64,000 nucleotides of DNA, from assembly GCF_005217615.1 (NCBI RefSeq), contig NZ_SZNK01000001.1, positions 1,941,501 to 2,005,500 of the forward strand, read 5' to 3'. The notes below the pieces were generated by a model that was not told the DNA's origin, searched no databases, and saw only the letters and a list, made by a program, of their open reading frames with translations. This document shows, in pieces, positions 1 to 8,481 of this stretch. Source of the DNA: Brevibacillus antibioticus (GTDB lineage: Bacteria; Bacillota; Bacilli; Brevibacillales; Brevibacillaceae). The position numbers and the translations under genes are program-made. Within the stretch, counting starts at the first letter, position 1. Every line of letters begins with the position of its first letter.

Positions 1-351
1 CCGGGCAAACAACTCCTCGATGGCAAACGGCTTTGCCAGATAGTCGTTGGCTCCACTGTCTAATCCCGTCACGATATCCGGAACCTCTCCACGAGCCGTG
101 ATCATGATGATGGGGACATCTTTGGTTTCCCGAATGCGTCGGCATAATTCTATCCCCGATAATTCAGGCAGCATGACATCTAGGAGGATGAGATCGTACT
201 CAATCGTCAGTGCCTTTTCTAATCCGGAAAGTCCTTCGTATTCAATATCCGTCGAAAATCCTTCATTCTCCAACTCCAACTGCAGGTATCTGGCCAAGTT
301 ATGTTCATCTTCAACAAGCAGCAAATAGCCTTTTCCATCTGGCGTAGGCAT
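1..351 (-). CDS. Response regulator, OmpR/PhoB-type receiver domain (partial)
   Basis: This is the N-terminal 117 codons of a two-component response regulator; the gene runs off the left edge, so the output domain is not visible. The receiver domain shows the acidic pair E14-D15, the phospho-acceptor D58 in the context LLDVMLPE, the switch residue in MITARG and the conserved lysine in LAKPF. The chosen ATG (351-349) sits 9 nt after GGAG. In-frame ATGs at 360 and 366 are possible but crowd that ribosome site. The gene is divergent from the NlpC/P60 gene, so the two may share a control region. The receiver resembles OmpR-family members, but without the DNA-binding domain the target genes cannot be named. 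Confidence 0.85.
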   Translation of the reverse strand, partial: MPTPDGKGYLLLVEDEHNLARYLQLELENEGFSTDIEYEGLSGLEKALTIEYDLILLDVMLPELSGIELCRRIRETKDVPIIMITARGEVPDIVTGLDSGANDYLAKPFAIEELFAR

Positions 352-382
352 GCCTATCATCTCCATTTGAATATCTTACCAA

Positions 383-400
383 CAGTTTTCTCAGGAAACT
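383..400. promoter_or_regulatory. Imperfect inverted repeat in divergent intergenic region
   Basis: The motif AGTTTTC-TCAG-GAAACT lies between the divergent response-regulator and NlpC/P60 genes, followed by CTCATGAAAT. It could be a binding site for the neighbouring regulator. This is an inference from position only, and the repeat is short enough to occur by chance. Confidence 0.2.
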
Positions 401-498
401 CTCATGAAATTCTACCGGGAATCTAAGTTTTATTCTGTACGATAAGAGCGTGGATGAGAAACATACAACAAGTTCAACCATTCAGAAGGAGGAACATC

Positions 499-1206
499 AT
501 GACAAAGCGAAACTGGAAAGGTACCACTACTACGGTCGTAGCTATTTTAATGGGAACTTCTCTTCTCATGAACGGACAAGCCTACGCGGCTTCTGAGACA
601 AGTCTCACCTTCACAACTACACATAATCAGGATAAACAGCAGAAAAAACATCAGAATGATCTGAACCTGCAACAAAATATCGAAGAAATGGTGCAAGATG
701 GGACTACCTTCGACCCGACACCCAATATGGATAGTACTACCGATAATAGCCAGAATAAACAGTTAGATGCTATCACTGCTCCATCAGATCAAAATGCAAC
801 AGATTCAACTTCTACTCCCTCTTCCGACATCGCCGATCAGGTCATCGCAAAAGGATTGGAGTATAAAGGCGTACCCTATAAATACGGTTCGAGCAAAAAA
901 ACAACACGTACATTTGATTGCTCTTCCTTTACACAACGAGTGTTTAAAGAGGTCGGAGTAAATCTGCCGCGAGACTCGCGACAACAGTCCAAAGTCGGTC
1001 AAAAAGTTTCGAAGGATCAGCTACAAAAAGGAGATCTCGTTTTCTTCCGCAGCTACGGTAGCTCCTCTTCTCGCATTACCCATGTTGCCATCTACGCTGG
1101 AGACAATAAGCTGCTGCATACGTACGGGAAACCGGGTGTTACGACTACAAACTTCAAAGGGACTTCCTGGGAAAAACGTTTTGAGCTTGGAAGACGTGTG
1201 ATTTAA
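499..1206 (+). CDS. Secreted NlpC/P60 family cell-wall endopeptidase
   Basis: The 235-aa product has a signal peptide (residues 1 to about 30, ending QAYA), a low-complexity Asp/Gln/Ser/Thr-rich linker to about residue 108, and a C-terminal NlpC/P60 domain. The catalytic set is visible: C141 in FDCSSF, H195 in THVAIY, and a third polar residue probably H207. Such enzymes cut gamma-D-Glu-diaminopimelate or similar links in peptidoglycan outside the cell. The start is the ATG at 499, 6 nt after AGAAGGAGG; a longer frame from 454 lacks a ribosome site. No LysM or SH3 wall-binding domain is seen, so the linker may tether it to the wall loosely. A terminator follows 22 nt after the stop. Confidence 0.9.
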   Translation: MTKRNWKGTTTTVVAILMGTSLLMNGQAYAASETSLTFTTTHNQDKQQKKHQNDLNLQQNIEEMVQDGTTFDPTPNMDSTTDNSQNKQLDAITAPSDQNATDSTSTPSSDIADQVIAKGLEYKGVPYKYGSSKKTTRTFDCSSFTQRVFKEVGVNLPRDSRQQSKVGQKVSKDQLQKGDLVFFRSYGSSSSRITHVAIYAGDNKLLHTYGKPGVTTTNFKGTSWEKRFELGRRVI

Positions 1207-1227
1207 TCATCTTCTTGGACGAAACAC

Positions 1228-1262
1228 AAAAAGGCTGCTGAGAGCTTCAGCAGTCTTTTTCA
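1228..1262 (+). terminator. Rho-independent terminator of NlpC/P60 gene
   Basis: Stem GGCTGCTGA / TCAGCAGTC with a short loop, preceded by an A-run and followed by TTTTT on the + strand, just after the NlpC/P60 stop. Confidence 0.85.
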
Positions 1263-1430
1263 TGATCTCCTCAAAACTGACGCTGTGCGGTATACCTACA
1301 AATCGGTGTACCCAGATGATGTTCGGTGTGGTCCTTTGAAAGTCGATCAGCATGCAAAAGAAAGCTGAAACGTTGTCAATTGTTCCTCGTCAAATGGAGT
1401 GAAACTTCAAAAAATACGAGGTGGCTGCCC

Positions 1431-2093
1431 ATGAATGTCAGACAAAATCTGGTCTCTCTATCCTTCCTTGCATTGTTAACCGTGTCATTCGCCCAACCAA
1501 GCTTTGCCGCAACGACTCCCTTTACGGATCTTGCCCAATCGGGAGCGAAAGATAAAATTCTTGCCTTACAGCAACAAGGTGTAATAAAAGGCGTGGATGA
1601 TAGCAAATTTGCACCTGACGAAACGATAACGGCGGCTCAAGGTGTTCAACTGATGGTAAATGCCTTCGATTTGAGTCTGGCAGCGATCCGTTTTATAAAG
1701 GCTCCACAAGCCACTGACTTTTTTTCCAAAGCGGATAACGATGCTTGGTATGCAGAGAGTCTGATCATAGCGGCTGTGAACGGATTGGAGTTACCAGCTG
1801 ATCTCGATCCGAATGCAGAATGGACCAAAGAGCAGTTCATTCACCAGCTAATGAGAGTCATGGAGACCAAGGGTAATCTGCCCATGATCAAACTAGTACC
1901 AGTAGAAATCCGAGATGATCACGAGCTCACCGTGGATTATCAAGGCTCCATTCAACGGGCTTTGGCAAGAGATATTATCGGATTGGATAAGGAAAACAGG
2001 CTCCATCCGCAAAAGCCCATCACGCGTGAAGAAGCAGCCGAAATGATATATAATGCCCTTGCGTATTTGAAAAACCATAAGCCACAGACCTAA
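1431..2093 (+). CDS. Secreted SLH-domain protein
   Basis: The 220-aa product begins with a signal peptide (MNVRQNLVSL..., ending about QPSFAA) and then consists almost wholly of three S-layer-homology repeats: about residues 30-80 (TPFTDL..., KFAPDETITAAQG), 95-150 (DNDAWYAESLIIAA...) and 165-215 (RLHPQKPITREEAAEMI). SLH domains bind pyruvylated secondary cell-wall polymers, so this protein is probably wall-anchored. Nothing else is attached, so it may be a small surface or S-layer accessory protein. The start is the ATG at 1431 with GAGGTGG 7 nt upstream; the longer frame from 1326 has a basic, non-secretory N-terminus and no ribosome site. Confidence 0.85.
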   Translation: MNVRQNLVSLSFLALLTVSFAQPSFAATTPFTDLAQSGAKDKILALQQQGVIKGVDDSKFAPDETITAAQGVQLMVNAFDLSLAAIRFIKAPQATDFFSKADNDAWYAESLIIAAVNGLELPADLDPNAEWTKEQFIHQLMRVMETKGNLPMIKLVPVEIRDDHELTVDYQGSIQRALARDIIGLDKENRLHPQKPITREEAAEMIYNALAYLKNHKPQT

Positions 2094-2100
2094 ATCGAAC

Positions 2101-2142
2101 AAAAAATGCAGCGATCCTCGTGATGAGGGGCTGCATTTTTTG
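2101..2142. terminator. Bidirectional terminator between convergent genes
   Basis: Outer stem AAAATGCAGC / GCTGCATTTT enclosing a smaller CCTC-GTGAT-GAGG hairpin, with an A-tract on the left and a T-tract on the right. It serves the SLH gene on + and dppA on minus. Confidence 0.85.
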
Positions 2143-2148
2143 GTTTAC

Positions 2149-2985
2149 TTAACCAGTAATCATCCGATTCACTTGCCCGGTTATCAACAGCATCGCTTGC
2201 AAGACGGGCATCATGCTGACAAGATCATGCGAATGGAAGCGTACTGTCCGTCCTTCGATGAGTTCAATTCCTGGCATCCAGCTGACTGCTGTGGCAAATT
2301 GTGACTTCGTAAACTCGACTTCTATCGTGTTCTCTATTTTTTGTTCAAGCGGTTTTACTGTACTGCGTTGGAGCAATGCTTCTTTTGCTTGCTGACGGAT
2401 CAGCTCTCTCGCACGAACGGGGTGCATCGCTTGCGATGAGAGTCCGGTTATCCCTGTTTTCACGGCGACCGTAAAGACTCCGGGGATATCTTCTTCCACC
2501 TCTTTAGCCGTTTGGGAATCTCCGGTAACGAGTACGATAGGGACACCAAAGGCTCCAGCGATTGCAGCATTTAACCCTGCTTCGCCCACTTCTTTGCCAT
2601 TTAAGATAAGCCGATGGATAGCGAGGCCAGACAATGTATGATTGAGTACCGCATCTCCTGTTCCCGCCCTTCCATGATAACCGATGAAAAATGCGGCATC
2701 GCAGCTACTATCGATCCCCTGCATCATACAGAGAGGCTTGAAAAAACCACGGATGACATCTGCCTGTGGATGCAATTCTTCCAAAATGATATTGTTCATC
2801 GGTCCATGAGATTCATTGACGATAATTTGGGTAGCTCCGGCTTCCAGTGCACCCTCAATCGCCGCATTGACATCTTGTGTCAACAGTCGTCTCCCCGCTT
2901 CGTAATGTCTGCGACCTGGGATCACATCCTCCCATTCGCTTAGTCCGGAGATCCCTTCCATGTCCAACGAAATAAACACCTTCAT
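2149..2985 (-). CDS. dppA: M55 family D-aminopeptidase (DppA-like)
   Basis: The 278-aa product matches the length and motifs of DppA, a zinc D-aminopeptidase that releases N-terminal D-amino acids from short peptides in the cytoplasm. Visible active-site residues include D8 and E10 in SLDMEG, H60 in NESHG, H104 in GYHG, and H116 in NHTLSG, the usual position of the catalytic histidine. GGAGGAGG lies 8 nt before the ATG. The gene starts 24 nt after the stop of the S12 hydrolase and is probably in one operon with it. No dpp transporter genes follow, unlike the dppA context I know from Bacillus subtilis. A bidirectional terminator ends the unit. Confidence 0.88.
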   Translation of the reverse strand: MKVFISLDMEGISGLSEWEDVIPGRRHYEAGRRLLTQDVNAAIEGALEAGATQIIVNESHGPMNNIILEELHPQADVIRGFFKPLCMMQGIDSSCDAAFFIGYHGRAGTGDAVLNHTLSGLAIHRLILNGKEVGEAGLNAAIAGAFGVPIVLVTGDSQTAKEVEEDIPGVFTVAVKTGITGLSSQAMHPVRARELIRQQAKEALLQRSTVKPLEQKIENTIEVEFTKSQFATAVSWMPGIELIEGRTVRFHSHDLVSMMPVLQAMLLITGQVNRMITG

Positions 2986-3009
2986 GAGAAACCTCCTCCC
3001 TATCTTTGA

Positions 3010-4431
3010 TTAGATTGCTTTGGGCAGTTGGCGCGATCCCAACGCCAAGCGCTTGATCTCACCGTCTGGATGGCGAACAAAGCGGATGAGTGAATCGATG
3101 CTGTGGCGCGTGAACAAAAACGTATCTTCGCCAACGGAATGCAGCGGGAAGACTTCACTGCCTTGAATGAGTACGAGCTGTTTCTTTGCTTCATCCAACC
3201 TGATCTCTACTGCGTCCCCTTCTCCGGATTTATATGTACCGGGACATTGCTGCAAGTAAGCAAGCGGTACTTCGCATTCGGAAAACGTGGCGAACTGCGT
3301 CTCGAGCGGGCGACCGAACATGCTATTCAATAATCCTAATGTCAGATTGGAAATGGGGGCATCATCCATGTTGGTCAAAAGAATGCCAGTTACTCCCGCC
3401 TCTGGGACGATGAACATTTGCGCGGTCATCCCTTTTAAACCGCCGGTATGGGTAAATAACGTGTAATCTTGGGTAAATGGAAACACGCCGAGTCCGTAAC
3501 CATAGCTGCGACTCAAATCAATACGGACATGAGGTGCCGTCATTTGTGACGCGCTATCTCCCGAGATGATTCTCTCTCCATTTGAAAGCCCGCCTGTCCG
3601 ATAAACATCCGCATATCGAAGCATGTCACGTGCGGACGATTTGAGGAAGCCTGCTGCACGCATGGAGGGAGCATCCCACCAACCGGGGGCCCGCACTACT
3701 TCACGAGCACCATCATTCATGCGCGGTGTGTACAGCATGGTAGCATTGTCGTCCTCGCCTAATTCCTCCACATGAAAAATGGTTCGTTCCATGCCAAGTG
3801 GCTGTAAAATATGCTCTTGGACATAGGCTTCGTATGTTTTGCCGCTGACACGCTCAATAATTGCCCCAAGCAAGCCAAAAGCTTCGTTCGAATAGCTGAA
3901 TTCTGTCCCAGCAGGTCCCAGCAATTCAAAGGGCAATTTCTCGATATATGCCATGAGGTCTTCGAAGGTATCGATTGAATGCTTACATTGCGCTTCAAAA
4001 TGCTGAAGTAACTCTTCTGCTGTCGAATCGGCTTGTAAGCTAGGTAGCATTGCGGGAATGAGAGATGGAAGTGGTGGAAATCCGAGGGTATGTGTCATGA
4101 AGTGATGAATGGTAATGCTTTTTGTTTGGGCTTCGTCCGGTGTGCGAAACTCAGGTAAATAGGTGATAACCGGATCATGCACGGAAAGCTTTCCTTTTTC
4201 CTGAAGCTGCATGATCGCCATGCATGTAAACGACTTCGTAATCGACCCGATGCCAAATACCGTATCCAGATCGATGGGAGTATGCATTTCGCGGTCCCGA
4301 TAACCAAACGCTTTTTCATAAGTGAGTTCCCCGTCTTTGGCTACGGCAATGATCGCACCCGGAACCTGAAAATCATCCATCAGCCTTTGGACGTATGCTT
4401 CAAATGATGCTTCCCACTCATACATCTTCAT
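3010..4431 (-). CDS. S12/beta-lactamase-fold serine hydrolase
   Basis: The 473-aa product belongs to the class C beta-lactamase / DD-peptidase / D-aminopeptidase fold. Active-site motifs are the nucleophile S63-I-T-K66, Y180-S-N182 and H328-T-G-G331 in place of KTG. No signal peptide or membrane segment is seen, so it acts in the cytoplasm. The C-terminal part, from about residue 365, resembles the small beta-barrel found in the D-aminopeptidase/esterase branch. The substrate cannot be read from sequence; esterases, D-stereospecific amidases and peptidases share this layout. Pairing with the M55 D-aminopeptidase immediately downstream favours D-amino-acid peptides. The start is the ATG at 4431, 6 nt after GGAGG; the longer frame to 4500 lacks a ribosome site. 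Confidence 0.85.
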   Translation of the reverse strand: MKMYEWEASFEAYVQRLMDDFQVPGAIIAVAKDGELTYEKAFGYRDREMHTPIDLDTVFGIGSITKSFTCMAIMQLQEKGKLSVHDPVITYLPEFRTPDEAQTKSITIHHFMTHTLGFPPLPSLIPAMLPSLQADSTAEELLQHFEAQCKHSIDTFEDLMAYIEKLPFELLGPAGTEFSYSNEAFGLLGAIIERVSGKTYEAYVQEHILQPLGMERTIFHVEELGEDDNATMLYTPRMNDGAREVVRAPGWWDAPSMRAAGFLKSSARDMLRYADVYRTGGLSNGERIISGDSASQMTAPHVRIDLSRSYGYGLGVFPFTQDYTLFTHTGGLKGMTAQMFIVPEAGVTGILLTNMDDAPISNLTLGLLNSMFGRPLETQFATFSECEVPLAYLQQCPGTYKSGEGDAVEIRLDEAKKQLVLIQGSEVFPLHSVGEDTFLFTRHSIDSLIRFVRHPDGEIKRLALGSRQLPKAI

Positions 4432-4539
4432 GTCATGCCTCCTTAGGTTCAATACTTGCAAACAGGAAAGCAATTTCTGTTTCGATTCAGAAGTATACAC
4501 TTCAAAAAAATGAGGATATGAAGTTCATGCACTAGTAGA

Positions 4540-4568
4540 ATTATAAGCGGCAGATGAACAAACAGCAA
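4540..4568 (-). promoter_or_regulatory. Candidate sigma-A promoter of the S12-dppA unit
   Basis: On the minus strand TTGCTG (4563-4568) and TATAAT (4540-4545) are separated by 17 nt, about 110 nt upstream of the S12 gene start. The rest of 4432-4650 holds no gene that I can see. Confidence 0.6.
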
Positions 4569-4652
4569 TATACAATTCTGAAAATAAGGAATATTAATAA
4601 CACGAACATCAATCTTATTTAATTACACATTCTATTCTAAGTCCTTCTACCA

Positions 4653-4684
4653 ACAAAAAACCGCCTACACATTTGGCGGTTTCG
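4653..4684 (-). terminator. Terminator of the ABC exporter pair
   Basis: On the minus strand the stem AACCGCC / GGCGGTT is followed by TTTTTTG, 16 nt after the end of the 4700-6574 gene. Confidence 0.85.
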
Positions 4685-4699
4685 CGTAGAGCTTCGTTT

Positions 4700-6574
4700 T
4701 TAGCCTGCTGATGTGGTCTCGGCAAACTGACTGTTGTATAAATCAGCATAAAACCCATCTTGCTTCATCAACTCGTCATGTGTTCCTTGTTCAATGATCG
4801 TTCCCTTGTTCATGACGAGGATTAGGTCTGCATTTCTGATCGTAGATAGTCGATGGGCGATCACGAAGCTGGTGCGCCCATTCATTAGCTCATTCATCGC
4901 TTCCTGGATATGCACCTCGGTACGTGTGTCGACGCTGCTTGTTGCTTCATCCAAAATCAGAATCGTAGGGTCTGCCAAGATAGCACGAGCGATGGTCAAT
5001 AACTGTTTTTGTCCTTGGGAGATATTGGTTGCCTCTTCATTTAATACCGTCTTGTATCCTTCTGGTAACGTGCGAATAAAGTGATCGGCACGAGCCGCCT
5101 TCGCTGCGCGAATAATATCCGTATCAGAAGCCTCAGGTTGTGCATACGCCAAATTATCATGGATGGTTCCGTTAAACAGCCACGTATCTTGCAGAACCAT
5201 GCCGAACAGGGAGCGAAGATCGCTTCGTTTCATGCGTGTAATATCGACGTCATCGATCAAAATCACTCCGCCATTGAGCTCGTAAAAGCGCATAAGTAAA
5301 TTAATCATGGTCGTCTTACCCGCACCCGTTGGACCCACGATCGCAATCTTTTGTCCAGGTTTCACTACGAGATTGATGTCTTGCATCAGCAAATGCCCTT
5401 CTTTATAACCAAACTTGACATGCTGAAATTCGACTTTGCCTTTAGGCGCTGCGATCGTGACTGGCTCTATGCTTTCAGGTACTTCCTCTTCTTCATCCAA
5501 AACCTCAAAGACCCGCTCCGCTGAAGCGATCGTCGACTGAATCAGGTTGGCGATGTTCGCTGTTTGTGCAATTGGCATCGTGAACTGACGAGTATATTGG
5601 ATAAAGGCCTGGATATCCCCGATTTCAATGGAACCGTTCGTAGCGAGAATCCCGCCGACAATGCTGACGAGCACGTAGCCGATATTTCCGATGAAGCTCA
5701 TAACCGGCATGATAATCCCTGATATAAATTGCGCCCTCCATCCGGCTTCGTAGAGCTTCGCATTGATTTGATCAAATGTTTGCTGTGACTTCTTCTCATA
5801 TCCGAATGCCTTTACAACCTGATGCCCCGTAAACATTTCTTCTACATGCCCATTCAATTCACCAAGCGCGCTCTGCTGACCGATGAAATGCTTTTGTGAC
5901 TTCGAGGCGATCTGTTTCGTGGCAATGGCACTGAGCGGCAATGTCAAAATCAGAATGAGCGTCAATAATGGGCTAATCGTCAGCATCATAATGATGACAC
6001 CAATGATCGTCACGATGGAAGTGATGAGCTGTGTCAGGCTTTGCTGGAGCGTGTTGCTGATATTATCTATGTCGTTCGTGACACGACTCAAAATATCCCC
6101 ATGCATTTTCGAATCAAAGTATTTCAGCGGAAGACGGGACAATTTCTCATTTACCTGCTTACGCATGTCATAGACGATCTTCTGCGATACTCCTGCCATC
6201 ACATATTGCTGCAAATAGCTGAACAGCGCACTGATGACATACAAGACGATCAAAAGGAGCAGGATATTTGCGATATATGCAAAGTCAAAAGCGAATTCCT
6301 TTTGCTGTCCCTGCATGAGCCCGATCATGCCTGCGAAAAGGCTTGTCGTCGCCTTTCCCATCAGCTTGGGACTGACAATAGCAAAGATCGTACTCAAAAT
6401 CGCAGCCAGAAACACAATGATCAGCTGTCCACGGCGTGGCCGAAAGTAGCCGATCAAGCGCTTGAGTGTACCTTTAAAGTCCTTTGCCTTCGCTCCTGGC
6501 ATCGCCATTCCCATCGGACCACTCATGTGGCCGCTACCTCTTGGCGCTTGATTACCTCCTCGCGGCTCTCTCAT
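4700..6574 (-). CDS. ABC exporter half-transporter, catalytic-Glu subunit
   Basis: The 624-aa product has an ABC exporter membrane domain (six segments, about residues 50-340) and a nucleotide-binding domain. Its N-terminus is Gly/Pro/Met-rich. Walker A is GPTGAGKTT and Walker B ends LILDEATSS with the catalytic glutamate. The signature motif is ISQGQ instead of LSGGQ. The gene overlaps the upstream transporter by 4 nt (ATGA), so the two are translationally coupled and should form a heterodimer. In known heterodimeric exporters such as BmrCD or LmrCD, one ATP site is degenerate in this way. Drug or lipid export is likely, but the substrate is unknown. It is separate from the tyc transporters. 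Confidence 0.88.
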   Translation of the reverse strand: MREPRGGNQAPRGSGHMSGPMGMAMPGAKAKDFKGTLKRLIGYFRPRRGQLIIVFLAAILSTIFAIVSPKLMGKATTSLFAGMIGLMQGQQKEFAFDFAYIANILLLLIVLYVISALFSYLQQYVMAGVSQKIVYDMRKQVNEKLSRLPLKYFDSKMHGDILSRVTNDIDNISNTLQQSLTQLITSIVTIIGVIIMMLTISPLLTLILILTLPLSAIATKQIASKSQKHFIGQQSALGELNGHVEEMFTGHQVVKAFGYEKKSQQTFDQINAKLYEAGWRAQFISGIIMPVMSFIGNIGYVLVSIVGGILATNGSIEIGDIQAFIQYTRQFTMPIAQTANIANLIQSTIASAERVFEVLDEEEEVPESIEPVTIAAPKGKVEFQHVKFGYKEGHLLMQDINLVVKPGQKIAIVGPTGAGKTTMINLLMRFYELNGGVILIDDVDITRMKRSDLRSLFGMVLQDTWLFNGTIHDNLAYAQPEASDTDIIRAAKAARADHFIRTLPEGYKTVLNEEATNISQGQKQLLTIARAILADPTILILDEATSSVDTRTEVHIQEAMNELMNGRTSFVIAHRLSTIRNADLILVMNKGTIIEQGTHDELMKQDGFYADLYNSQFAETTSAG

Positions 6575-8310
6575 GCGATCTCCTCCTCTGTTAGTTGAGA
6601 TCGAACGATTTCCTGATAGACTTCGCAGTTTTGCATAAGCTCATGATGTGTTCCCATACCCGCAACCGAGCCTTCATCCAGCACGATAATCTGTTCTGCG
6701 TCCATCACAGTGCTAACCCGCTGAGCCACGATGATTAACGTGGATTGGTTCTTCTCGATCTCCTCTTTTAATGCGGCTCGCAATAACGCATCTGTTTTGA
6801 AATCCAACGCAGAAAAGCTATCATCAAACATGTAAATGGACGGCTGACGGACAATTGCCCGTGCAATCGATAACCGTTGTTTTTGTCCACCCGACACATT
6901 CGTGCCGCCTTGGGAAATGTGTGCCTCGTATCCGCCATTCATACTCGCAATAAAATCGCCTGCCTGCGCAATTTTTGCAGCATGCTCGATTTCGGCATCT
7001 GTCGCGTCTTCTTTACCGAAGCGAATATTGTCGGCGATTGAGCCTGAAAAAAGCAGCACTTTTTGCGGGACATAGCCAATATTTGCCCGTAATTGCTCTA
7101 GAGGCAAGTGACGTATGTCAACGCCATCAACCCGAATGGCTCCGGAAGTCACATCGTAGAATCTCTCAACTAGATTAAGTATCGTCGATTTACCGGAGCC
7201 TGTCCCTCCGATAATCGCGGTGGTCTGCCCCGGACGAGCTGTAAAGGTGATCGAAGACAGAGCAGGGTTTTCAGCGCCTGGGTAAGTGAACGTGACGTTT
7301 TCGAGCTCCACGAGACCATTCGTTTGCTTTGTCGTTTTCACACTAGCTTCCGGTCGATCGAAAATGGTCGAATTTACATCCAACACTTCATTAATCCGTA
7401 CAGCGGATGCCGACGCCCTGGGAACCATCACGAAAATCATGGATAACATGACTAAGGAAAACATAATTTGTGTCGCATATTGAATAAAGGCCATGAGATC
7501 CCCGACCTGCAAATCCATATTGCTGATCCGGATGCCGCCATACCATAGAATGGCAACAGCGGACAGATTAAAAGTCAGCATCATAATTGGCATCAAGGCA
7601 GCCATGATTCGGTTTACTTTAACAGCGGTGTCCATCAAGTCGGTATTCGCTTCCGTAAAGCGGTTTTGTTCTTTTTCAATCCGGTTGAAGGAACGAATGA
7701 CCCGTATCCCTGTCAAACCTTCTCGGACGACGAGATTCAGCTTATCGAGTTTTTTCTGTATGGCCTTGAAGAGAGGCAATCCTTTGCGAGCGATCAAGAA
7801 GATGGCTAAAGCTAAAATGGGTACGGCTACAGCAAGGACAATTGTCAGCTTGGCATCTTTTGATAACGCCATGATGATTCCTCCGATACACATCATCGGG
7901 GCTGCCACCATAATGCGCAAAATCATGATTAAAACTTGCTGCACTTGATTAATATCGTTAGTCGTCCTCGTGATTAGTGAAGCGGTTCCGATTTGATCTA
8001 TTTCTTGCATGGAAAAATGTTCAACCTGTTTGAACACCCGTGCGCGTAGCTTCCGCCCAAAGCCTGTGGCAACCTGGGAAGAAAAGTAGCTGGCACCGAT
8101 GGAACAGAAACCGCCGCCTGCCGCAACAAATAACATAATGCCACCAATTTTCCAGATATATTGGGTATCTCCGTGCACAATCCCAATGTCAACAATATCG
8201 GCCATCAATGTGGGCAAGTACAAATCCGATAACGATTGGACGAAAACAAGTGCCAATACGATAGCGATTGGCCATTTGTATGACTTCAAGTACCGGAACA
8301 GCCTCATCAT
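6571..8310 (-). CDS. ABC exporter half-transporter, degenerate Walker B subunit
   Basis: The 579-aa product has a six-segment ABC exporter domain (about residues 15-300) and a nucleotide-binding domain. Walker A is GGTGSGKST and the signature is VSGGQ, but Walker B reads YMFDDSFSALD, with Asp in place of the catalytic Glu. With the next gene this gives one competent site (its VSGGQ with the partner's Walker A/B) and one degenerate site. AAGGAGG lies 10 nt before the first of two ATGs. It is the first gene of a two-gene unit whose promoter must lie in 8311-8376, where no strong -35 is seen. Multidrug efflux is the usual role of the family. Confidence 0.88.
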   Translation of the reverse strand: MMRLFRYLKSYKWPIAIVLALVFVQSLSDLYLPTLMADIVDIGIVHGDTQYIWKIGGIMLFVAAGGGFCSIGASYFSSQVATGFGRKLRARVFKQVEHFSMQEIDQIGTASLITRTTNDINQVQQVLIMILRIMVAAPMMCIGGIIMALSKDAKLTIVLAVAVPILALAIFLIARKGLPLFKAIQKKLDKLNLVVREGLTGIRVIRSFNRIEKEQNRFTEANTDLMDTAVKVNRIMAALMPIMMLTFNLSAVAILWYGGIRISNMDLQVGDLMAFIQYATQIMFSLVMLSMIFVMVPRASASAVRINEVLDVNSTIFDRPEASVKTTKQTNGLVELENVTFTYPGAENPALSSITFTARPGQTTAIIGGTGSGKSTILNLVERFYDVTSGAIRVDGVDIRHLPLEQLRANIGYVPQKVLLFSGSIADNIRFGKEDATDAEIEHAAKIAQAGDFIASMNGGYEAHISQGGTNVSGGQKQRLSIARAIVRQPSIYMFDDSFSALDFKTDALLRAALKEEIEKNQSTLIIVAQRVSTVMDAEQIIVLDEGSVAGMGTHHELMQNCEVYQEIVRSQLTEEEIA

Positions 8311-8376
8311 ATGGTTGCATCCTCCTTTCCTTCCTCTTCCATACTACAATTCCAATTGGGATGAAGTTGTATTCGT

Positions 8377-8406
8377 AAAAAAAACGACCCTTTATCTGGA
8401 TCGTTT
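8377..8406 (-). terminator. Terminator of the OYE gene
   Basis: On the minus strand an 8-bp stem AACGATCC / GGGTCGTT (one G-U pair) is followed by eight T residues, about 75 nt after the OYE stop. Confidence 0.8.
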
Positions 8407-8481
8407 CGAGGTTTGTTCCTATTCATGCACGAACACAACAGGCAGCTTCTCTTTACATAAGCCGCACGTTCATTCGATCGA

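Noticed and set aside
47..328. + strand frame of 93 aa at the left edge
   Set aside because: The minus strand encodes a clear response-regulator receiver over the same bases.
6041..6598. + strand frame of 185 aa
   Set aside because: It is antisense to the ABC exporter gene, which has complete family motifs and a good ribosome site.
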